Source of the DNA: Oscillospiraceae bacterium
Lineage (GTDB): Bacteria > Bacillota > Clostridia > Oscillospirales > Oscillospiraceae
Direction of reading: 5' to 3'
DNA length: 16,058 nucleotides
Assembly: GCA_017378975.1 (NCBI GenBank)
Contig: JAFNXT010000148.1
Location: forward strand, 1-16,058
Part shown: one piece after another, positions 7,147-13,071 of the stretch
Layout of the letters: the number at the start of each line of letters is the position of its first letter
How positions within the stretch are numbered: the stretch's first letter is position 1
The notes under the pieces: model-generated
Database searches by the model: none
What the model saw: only the letters and a program-made list of their open reading frames with translations
Told to the model about the DNA's origin: nothing
Made by a program: the position numbers and the translations under genes

Positions 7147-9072
7147 ATGATGATATCGATCGGCAGTTATGTGCGCCGGGGCCAGCGACTGCTCCGGCGA
7201 TGGATCTCAGACTCCCGACTACGGACGACCGCTGAGGGAGGCGGCTACCTCCTGTGCGGACTGGTCCTCAGTGCCGCCAGTCTGGCAGGACAGCCTTTGC
7301 CCCTGCCTCTGGCGGCACTGTGCGCCGGAGTGGAGGGCTGGCCCTCTCTCCTGCTGGCGTTGGGGAGCCTGCTGGGCTACCGGCTCTTCTGGGGAGCCGC
7401 CGGTGCCCAGGGGCTGGTCTGGACCGGAGCAGGACTGGTGATCTGTCTGGCGTTGGCAGGAAGGCCCCTGCGCCGGACCATGCCTTGGCTCATGCCCATG
7501 CTCGCCGGTCTGTCCGTGGCGATCACCACCCTCATGTTCCGGTTCTGGCAAAACGCTCCGGCACAGCCATGGGTATGGCTCTTATGGGTGGGTCTGGCGA
7601 TCGGGGCCGCACGGGTGGCGGCGGTGGTGACCGATCGCCGGGACCCGGTGATGGACTGGCTGGGCTGTGGACTGGGGGTGCTGGCGTTGGCCCAGATCGC
7701 CCCGGGTGGGATCAGCCTTGGCTGTGTGGCCGCCGGGATCCTGGGCGCTACCGCCCCCTTCCCTGCCGCCGCCCTGTCAGGCCTTGCGCTGGACCTGTCC
7801 GGGGTATGCCCGGTGCCCATGACGGCGGTGCTGTCCCTGACCTTCCTCCTGCGGCTCCTGCCGGGACTGCCCAAATGGACGATCCGCACCGCTCCGGCCG
7901 TCATGTATCTGGTGGCGGCTCCCCTCATGGGGAGTCTGGACTGGACCCCGGCGATCGGACTGTTGATCGGCGGGGCCTGCAGTATCCTCCTGCCGCCCCA
8001 AACGCCCATCTCCCACCGTCGGGGCGAGACCGGCATGGCACAGGTCCGGCTGGAGCTGACTGCCGGGGTGCTGGCGGAGACGGAACAGCTCCTGCTGGAG
8101 GTCCGGGAGTTCCCGATCGATGAGGCGGCGCTGTTGTCCCGTGCCGCCGACCGGGCCTGCGGTGCCTGCCCGGCCCGTCGGGGATGCCGCCAACTGATCG
8201 ATGCCCAGAATATGCCCGTCAGCGTCCTCCACCGCCCTATGATCGGCGTGGAGGATCTGCCCTTGAGCTGTCGCAAGCCGGGCAGGCTCCTGCTGGAGAT
8301 CCGCCGGACCCAGGACCAGTACCGGGCGATCCGGGCAGACCGGGACCGGCAAAAAGAATACCGCAGTGCCCTGATCCAGCAATACCGCTTCCTTTCGGAA
8401 TACCTGCAGGAGCTGGCCGACAGCCTACCCCGCCGGGGGGAGCAGTACCGGGCACGGTACGATGTATTGGTGGCCGCCCGGTCCACAGGCTGTTCCGCCC
8501 AGAACGGGGACCGATGCCTCTGGTTCGCCGGCACGGCCGGACGCTACTATGTGCTCCTGTGCGACGGTATGGGCACCGGCATCGGAGCGGCGCAGGAAGC
8601 AAAAACCGCCGCCTCCCTCCTGCGCCGCCTGCTGACGGCAGGATATCCGGCAGAATATGCCCTGCGTTCTTTGAACAGCCTGTGCGTCCTGCGGAGCCGG
8701 GGCGGCGCGGTGACCGTGGATCTGGCGGAAGTTTCTCTGGAGAGCGGCAAGATCACCCTTTACAAATGGGGCGCGACCCCCTCCTGGATCCTGTCCCGGT
8801 CCGGAGCGGAAAAGATCGGGACAGCCTGTCCGCCTCCCGGTCTGTCGGTGACCGGAGTGAGAGAGACGGTGGACAAGCTGTCCCTGCGCCGTTCGGAGGC
8901 GCTGGTATTGCTCAGTGACGGCGTAGACGGAGAGGCAGCCATGCGCCGCACTTGGGAACTGGCCGACGAGGAGCCTGGGGAGGTGGCCTCGAAGGTCCTG
9001 CGCTTCGGCATGGGCCCAGGCTCCGATGACGCGACCGCCGCTGTCATCCGCCTGGTGCCCGTGACCATGTAG
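7147..9072 (+). CDS. spoIIE: Stage II sporulation protein E, compact form
   Basis: SpoIIE is the membrane-bound PP2C-type phosphatase that dephosphorylates SpoIIAA at the asymmetric septum and so releases sigma-F in the forespore. Residues about 30-285 are strongly hydrophobic, with multiple transmembrane segments. A middle region holds a cysteine cluster ACGACPARRGC (Cys338, Cys341, Cys347) and a further Cys at 375, then a coiled linker (EIRRTQDQYRAIRADRDRQKEYRSALIQ). The phosphatase domain follows with LLCDGMGTG (Asp473), LLSDGVDG (Asp591) and SDDATAAVIRL (Asp627/628), all metal ligands being present. At 641 residues it is clearly shorter than the 827-residue Bacillus protein. The start at 7147 is preferred because GGAAAGG lies 10 nt before it; a GTG at 7138 would sit on top of that site. 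Its usual Clostridia neighbours yabP, yabQ and divIC are not here. Confidence 0.92.
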   Translation: MMISIGSYVRRGQRLLRRWISDSRLRTTAEGGGYLLCGLVLSAASLAGQPLPLPLAALCAGVEGWPSLLLALGSLLGYRLFWGAAGAQGLVWTGAGLVICLALAGRPLRRTMPWLMPMLAGLSVAITTLMFRFWQNAPAQPWVWLLWVGLAIGAARVAAVVTDRRDPVMDWLGCGLGVLALAQIAPGGISLGCVAAGILGATAPFPAAALSGLALDLSGVCPVPMTAVLSLTFLLRLLPGLPKWTIRTAPAVMYLVAAPLMGSLDWTPAIGLLIGGACSILLPPQTPISHRRGETGMAQVRLELTAGVLAETEQLLLEVREFPIDEAALLSRAADRACGACPARRGCRQLIDAQNMPVSVLHRPMIGVEDLPLSCRKPGRLLLEIRRTQDQYRAIRADRDRQKEYRSALIQQYRFLSEYLQELADSLPRRGEQYRARYDVLVAARSTGCSAQNGDRCLWFAGTAGRYYVLLCDGMGTGIGAAQEAKTAASLLRRLLTAGYPAEYALRSLNSLCVLRSRGGAVTVDLAEVSLESGKITLYKWGATPSWILSRSGAEKIGTACPPPGLSVTGVRETVDKLSLRRSEALVLLSDGVDGEAAMRRTWELADEEPGEVASKVLRFGMGPGSDDATAAVIRLVPVTM

Positions 9073-9080
9073 ACATAATA

Positions 9081-9159
9081 ACAGGTCCTGCGTGAATAAC
9101 CTGTCGAAACACAAGATGTAGGAGCAAATAATAGAGAAAAACTACAACATTTAGTTTTT
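9081..9159. other. AT-rich spacer after spoIIE with Spo0A-box word and weak hairpin
   Basis: This non-coding stretch begins just after the spoIIE stop. It contains TGTCGAA (9102-9108), an exact Spo0A-box word, and an 8-bp AT stem AAAAACTA/TAGTTTTT (9137-9144 with 9152-9159) whose right arm is a T run and could act as a weak terminator for spoIIE. From here to 9225 I see no further gene, promoter or repeat. Confidence 0.35.
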
Positions 9160-9225
9160 ACCCCCGCATCCTGCCGCTTGATAGCGAAAACCGGACCCTG
9201 TATCGGAGGCCCGGCCCCAATACCA

Positions 9226-9266
9226 AAGGGCGTATCACGAAACCGTTGGTCTCGTGATACGCCCTT
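9226..9266. terminator. Perfect hairpin between convergent spoIIE and rqcP
   Basis: The arms AAGGGCGTATCACGA (9226-9240) and TCGTGATACGCCCTT (9252-9266) form a perfect 15-bp stem with a loop that can itself pair ACC with GGT. It lies between two convergent transcription units, 60 nt beyond the rqcP-like stop. The T tract is short on either strand (TTTGG on minus, TTGACG on plus), so a bidirectional terminator is likely but not textbook. Confidence 0.6.
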
Positions 9267-9326
9267 GACGCGTCATTTCTCCAGTCCATCCAAATGCTTC
9301 TTCAGCACCAAATTGTTTTCGTACCG

Positions 9327-9566
9327 TCACACTTCCTTATACATGGCCGCCGCATCGTCCTTGCGGACGGTCTCGGCCACCTGGAGCACCTCCACCGCCA
9401 CGGTGCGGGTGCCCAGCGCGATCTCGATCTTATCGCCGACCTTCACTTCATAGCTGGCCTTCACCACCCGACCGTTGACGCTGATGCGACCGTTGTCGCA
9501 GGCCTCGTTGGCAACGGTCCGCCGTTTGATCAGTCGGGAGACCTTCAGATATTTGTCTAACCGCAT
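9327..9566 (-). CDS. rqcP: S4-domain RNA-binding protein, RqcP/YabO-like
   Basis: This 79-residue protein is a stand-alone S4 domain (MRLDKYLKVSRLIKRRTVANEACDNGRISVNGRVVKASYEVKVGDKI) with a short beta tail. It matches the Hsp15-related RqcP (YabO) family in size and pattern. RqcP works with RqcH on stalled 50S subunits that carry a nascent peptidyl-tRNA, supporting alanine tailing in ribosome quality control. The ATG is 1 nt after the hup stop (TAATATG), and AAGGAGG overlaps the end of hup, so the two are co-translated. hup next to rqcP is a frequent Firmicutes order, which supports the call. It is the last gene of the minus-strand run before the hairpin at 9226-9266. Confidence 0.88.
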   Translation of the reverse strand: MRLDKYLKVSRLIKRRTVANEACDNGRISVNGRVVKASYEVKVGDKIEIALGTRTVAVEVLQVAETVRKDDAAAMYKEV

Positions 9567-9567
9567 A

Positions 9568-9852
9568 TTATCCTCCTTGCCCTGCCACCGTGTCCTTCAG
9601 GCCCTTCCCGGGCTTGAAGCTGACCACCTGTGTGGCAGGGATCTTCGTGGTTTCGCCCGTATGGGGGTTCCGCCCCACCCGGGCCGCCCGCTCCTTCACC
9701 TCGAAGGTGCCGAAGCCCGTGAGCTGTACCCGGTCACCGTCCCCGAGGGTCTCGGTGACGATGCCCAGCACCGCTTCCAGGATCCGCTCCGTATCCTTCT
9801 GTGTCGCCCCCGCCCGCTCTGCGGCAAGGGCGATCAGCTCTGTTTTATTCAT
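9568..9852 (-). CDS. hup: HU family DNA-binding protein
   Basis: This 94-residue protein is a typical HU: MNKTELIALAAERAGATQKD opens the helical dimer part, GFGTFEVKERAARVGRNPHTGE (about 46-67) is the family signature leading into the beta arm, and IPATQVVSFKPGKGLKD closes the domain. HU bends and compacts DNA as a dimer. The ORF is open for 111 nt further upstream, but that part translates the palindromic element at 9863-9976. The real start is the ATG at 9852, just after GGGAGGGAAT. The gene therefore has a long, very strongly structured leader if transcribed from upstream of spoVB, or its own promoter within or beyond that element, which I could not find. Confidence 0.93.
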   Translation of the reverse strand: MNKTELIALAAERAGATQKDTERILEAVLGIVTETLGDGDRVQLTGFGTFEVKERAARVGRNPHTGETTKIPATQVVSFKPGKGLKDTVAGQGG

Positions 9853-9862
9853 ATTCCCTCCC

Positions 9863-9976
9863 GTAGGGCGGGGGCTCGCCCCCGCCGGTGCGCTTGCTTT
9901 GCAAGCGCACACGACACACCGTATGGACCGCTGACCGCAAGCGGTCAGCGGCGGCGGGGGCAAGCCCCCGCCCTAC
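9863..9976. repeat. GC-rich four-hairpin palindromic element upstream of hup
   Basis: The outer arms GTAGGGCGGGGGC (9863-9875) and GCCCCCGCCCTAC (9964-9976) are perfect inverted repeats 114 bp apart end to end. Each arm is also half of its own hairpin (9868-9887 with loop TC, and 9953-9972 with loop AA). Two more perfect hairpins lie inside: GTGCGCTTGC/GCAAGCGCAC at 9888-9910 and CCGCTGACCGC/GCGGTCAGCGG at 9928-9951. Arms can thus pair either locally or with each other. The element fills the gap between the spoVB stop and the hup ribosome binding site, and its right part in mRNA lies within 10 nt of the HU Shine-Dalgarno. Confidence 0.85.
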
Positions 9977-9995
9977 AGTGATCAGTACGATATCA

Positions 9996-11591
9996 TCACA
10001 GTCTCAAAAGCTTCGCGATCTTCTCGCCCTTGGGCAGCAGCAGGCAATCCTCCCGGGTGATCGCCCGGAACAGGATGGCGCACACCAGATACACCACACC
10101 GCCCACGGCGATGGGAGCGGCGCACAGCACCAGACGGCTGCCGATCCCCAAATACTTCAGACCGAACCAGCAACCGAAGGTCACCACGCCCATGATCGCC
10201 GCAGCCAGCAGGGCGCGGGCCATGTTGGAAACGACAGCCGGCGCGTCCTTCTTCAGCACCAGCTTCATGGTGATCAGGTTCAGCGCCGTGATGGTGACAT
10301 AGCACAGCAGGCTCCCGATGGGGGTGCCCAAAATGCCGATGTTGGGGTTCCGGGTCAGGATCAGCACAGCGAAGAGCTTCACCAGACCACCGACGAACAT
10401 ATTCACCACCGGGATCGTGGCGTGGCCGTTGGCCTGCATGATGGCATTGGTCAGAAGCACCGTGGCATTGAAGACCACGCAGATGCCCAGCACCCGCATG
10501 AGGTCTGTCGCCAGCTCTGACCGCTGGCCGGTATATCCACCCAGCAGAGCCATGACAGGCTCTGCCAGCACCGCCAGTCCAATGGCGCAGGGCATGGCGA
10601 TCAGGGCAGTGACCCGGGCGGCGGATCCGGCGGTGGCCTTCGCCTCCCGGCGTTCGCCGGTGGTCAGCAGGGACGTGATCGCCGGGATGATGCTGATGGT
10701 CACGGGGGTGATGAAGGCGCAGGGCATATTGAAGACCTTCTGGGCGAAATTGTAGATGCCCTTCTGGACGTTCACCTGATCGGCAGGCAGCATCTGCTGC
10801 AGATTGCCCATGTAGACACCGGTCTCCAGCACCGTCAGAAGCTGCAGACCTGCCGCGCCGATGGTGATCGGGACAGCGATGGACAGCAGTTCCTTGGCGA
10901 TGGATCCGGCGGTGCCCTCCGGGGCACCGGTCTGGGGCAGGACCTTGTAGGCCTTGCCCACACCGATCCGCAGATAGATCGCGCCCACCAGACAGCTCAT
11001 GGTCACGCCCAGGATCGCGCCGGCGGCGGCCAAAGCGTAGTTCTTGGTGAAATGCAGGACGATCAGCGCCAGAGACAGGCCTGCCACCAGCTTGCAGAAG
11101 GCCTCGATCACCTGAGAGACGGAGGTGGGGAGCATATTGCTCTGGCCCTGGAAGAAGCCCCGGTAGGTGCTCATGAGACAGATCAGCAGACAGGCAGGAC
11201 CCAGCGCCGCGATCGATGCCCATGCATCCGGATGGTTCAGTTTCTCCGCAAGGAACCGACAGCCGAAGACCATGAAGGCCGTACCGGCGATGCCGAGGAA
11301 CAGGAAGATGCCCCGTGCCACGGAATAGATCCGGCGGACCTGACAGTAGTTGTCCAGCGCGCTGGCCTTGGAGATCACCCGGCTCATGGCCACCGGCAGA
11401 CCGGCGGTGGAGATCATCAGAAGCAGGGTGTAGATCTCATAGGCCGTGGAGTAGAAGCCAAAGCCATCGTCACCGATGATCGCCTTCAGGGGGATCGAAT
11501 AGAAGGCACCGATCACCTTCACCATGGCGGCGGACAGGGCAAGCAACGCCGTGCCGTGCAAAAATGTTTGCTTTTTGGATGTTTCGGACAT
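9996..11591 (-). CDS. SpoVB/MurJ-like polysaccharide flippase (MOP superfamily)
   Basis: This 531-residue, strongly hydrophobic protein belongs to the MOP exporter superfamily, in the polysaccharide biosynthesis/SpoVB branch. It opens with a cytosolic SETSKKQTF followed by LHGTALLALSAAMVKVIGAFYSIPLKAIIGDDGFGFYSTAYEIYTLLLMIS, the characteristic first two helices of SpoVB proteins. AGLPVAMSRVISKASA and YRGFFQGQSNMLPTSVSQVIEAF follow, the latter a conserved SpoVB block. About 14 membrane segments are expected. In sporulation SpoVB contributes to cortex peptidoglycan and is thought to flip lipid-linked precursor. The ATG follows AAAGGAG by 8 nt. It starts 12 nt after the amidohydrolase stop, so both are probably one transcript. 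A vegetative lipid II flippase role is the main alternative. Confidence 0.88.
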   Translation of the reverse strand: MSETSKKQTFLHGTALLALSAAMVKVIGAFYSIPLKAIIGDDGFGFYSTAYEIYTLLLMISTAGLPVAMSRVISKASALDNYCQVRRIYSVARGIFLFLGIAGTAFMVFGCRFLAEKLNHPDAWASIAALGPACLLICLMSTYRGFFQGQSNMLPTSVSQVIEAFCKLVAGLSLALIVLHFTKNYALAAAGAILGVTMSCLVGAIYLRIGVGKAYKVLPQTGAPEGTAGSIAKELLSIAVPITIGAAGLQLLTVLETGVYMGNLQQMLPADQVNVQKGIYNFAQKVFNMPCAFITPVTISIIPAITSLLTTGERREAKATAGSAARVTALIAMPCAIGLAVLAEPVMALLGGYTGQRSELATDLMRVLGICVVFNATVLLTNAIMQANGHATIPVVNMFVGGLVKLFAVLILTRNPNIGILGTPIGSLLCYVTITALNLITMKLVLKKDAPAVVSNMARALLAAAIMGVVTFGCWFGLKYLGIGSRLVLCAAPIAVGGVVYLVCAILFRAITREDCLLLPKGEKIAKLLRL

Positions 11592-11603
11592 AGTTACGCT
11601 CCT

Positions 11604-12923
11604 TTATTTATCCTCGCTGAACATCTTGGGGATGGCGTAGGTGGTCAGCTCCTCCACCACTTCCTTCAGATCGATGGTGGGGAATTGGCCGTTCTGGTAC
11701 AAGATCTGTCCCCGGACCATGGTCATGGCCACGTCACCGCCCTTGGCGCTGAAGACCAGCGTGTTCAAAACGTTATGACAGGGCATCAGATGGGGCGCGG
11801 AGAAGTCCACCAGAGCGATGTCCGCATCGAAGCCCACCTTCAGCATACCGCTCTCCTCCGCCCGACGCTGGGCACGGGCACCGCAGACGGTGGCCATCAT
11901 CAGCGCCGCGGGCGCAGGCAGAGCGGCGGCATCCCCGGCGACTCTGCGGGCGGACAGGGCGGCGGCACGCATGACCTCGAACATATCCATGTTACCGCTC
12001 TCCACCACGCCGTCGGTGCCCAAGGCTACGTTCATGCCCGCCTTGACGCAGGGGAGCATGGCAAGGCTCTCACGCCCGGCCTTGTTATCCGCCATGGGCA
12101 GGGCCACGGCAGTGATCTTCCGCTTGCCAAGCAGCGCCCGGTCCTCCTCCGTCAGACCGCCACAGCCTGCGGCGGTGGTGGGGAGACTGAACAGCCCGTG
12201 GCAGTTCAGAAGCTCCGCCGGTGTCAGGCCCGTCCGGTCCAGACAGGAATCGGTCTCCTCCTGAGACTGTGCCAGATGGAGCTGGAGCCCCAGCCCCTGC
12301 TCGCTGGCATACCCCAGCAGACCCTCCCACAGCCGGTGGTTGCTGGTATATTCGGCATAGATGCCGCAATCGATCCTGATCCTGCCGTCCTCATGGCCGT
12401 GCCACTTCCGCACCACCCGGCACAGCTCCTGACACTGCTCATCGGTATCGAAATCGAAGTCCTCGTTCTGATCGATGAACCGGTAAGCGGACAGGGCGAT
12501 GTCCGCCTTGATCCCGGCCTGTGCCACCGCCTCGGCGGTGGCGTCGGGGTAATAATACAGATCCGACACGGAGGTGATGCCGAAGCGCAGACACTCGGCG
12601 ATACCAAGAAGGGCCGCCGCCTTGGCACACCGGGAGTCCATCCTGGCCTCCTTCTTCAGGAGAGCCTCCAGCGCCTCCTTCCCCGTCAGATCGTCGCTGA
12701 AGCCACGCAGGCCCGTGGCCGCCAGATGGGTATGACAGTTGACGAGACCCGGGATCGCCACCATACCGGTGCCATCCACGATCGTCCCCGGCCGCCCCTC
12801 CGGGGCCGTCTTGCCGACATAGGAGATCTTGCCCCCCTCGATGCCGATATACGCACCGAAGAGCACCTCCATCTTCTCATTCATAGTCACCGCAGTGACG
12901 TTGGAGATCAAAGTATCCAACAT
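11604..12923 (-). CDS. Amidohydrolase, MtaD/ATZ-TRZ-like deaminase family
   Basis: The 439-residue product is an amidohydrolase-superfamily protein nearest to 5'-methylthioadenosine/S-adenosylhomocysteine deaminase. It has an N-terminal beta-sandwich piece (MLDTLISNVTAVTMNE..), PGLVNCHTHLAATGLRG with metal ligands His64 and His66, His216 in LQLHLAQ, His242 in LLNCHG and Asp304 in LGTDGVVESGN. The C terminus (KVGFDADIALVDF, MVRGQILYQNGQF) closes the sandwich. Two departures matter: the HxxE motif is HLAQ (Gln219 where a catalytic Glu is usual), and the later HxPxSN block reads ALPMADN. The substrate is therefore uncertain. AAAGGA lies about 8 nt before the ATG. Repeat copy 2 lies between this gene and hemZ. 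Confidence 0.85.
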   Translation of the reverse strand: MLDTLISNVTAVTMNEKMEVLFGAYIGIEGGKISYVGKTAPEGRPGTIVDGTGMVAIPGLVNCHTHLAATGLRGFSDDLTGKEALEALLKKEARMDSRCAKAAALLGIAECLRFGITSVSDLYYYPDATAEAVAQAGIKADIALSAYRFIDQNEDFDFDTDEQCQELCRVVRKWHGHEDGRIRIDCGIYAEYTSNHRLWEGLLGYASEQGLGLQLHLAQSQEETDSCLDRTGLTPAELLNCHGLFSLPTTAAGCGGLTEEDRALLGKRKITAVALPMADNKAGRESLAMLPCVKAGMNVALGTDGVVESGNMDMFEVMRAAALSARRVAGDAAALPAPAALMMATVCGARAQRRAEESGMLKVGFDADIALVDFSAPHLMPCHNVLNTLVFSAKGGDVAMTMVRGQILYQNGQFPTIDLKEVVEELTTYAIPKMFSEDK

Positions 12924-12956
12924 TATCCCATCCTTTCGCTCCCCCTTGTGGGTGAG

Positions 12957-13071
12957 AATGCATAATGCATAATGCAGAATGCAGAATTATCGTATTTGCT
13001 TCGCAAATGATTTTAATTAGTCCACGAAGTGGACACCTCAATTATGCATTATGCATTGTGCATTCTGCATT
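12957..13071. repeat. Heptamer-armed inverted repeat element, copy 2
   Basis: This is the second copy of the element at 33-146. The left arm is AATGCAT twice, AATGCAG twice, then AATTATCG; the right arm is the complement of AATGCAG, AATGCAC and AATGCAT twice. The inner ATTTGC-TTC-GCAAAT hairpin is identical to copy 1. The second hairpin is GTCCAC-GAA-GTGGAC here against GTCCC-GAA-GGGAC in copy 1, so both sides of the stem changed together and pairing is kept. The arm nearest hemZ encodes the last nine hemZ residues and its stop. Confidence 0.87.

Noticed and set aside
9853..9963. An N-terminal extension of HU
   Set aside because: The extension translates the GC-rich palindrome; the ATG at 9852 has a ribosome binding site and the standard HU N terminus.
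11052..12965. A 637-residue open frame on the plus strand
   Set aside because: It is antisense to the amidohydrolase and SpoVB-like genes, both of which have strong family motifs and ribosome binding sites. The antisense product is rich in His, Gln and Gly with no domain.
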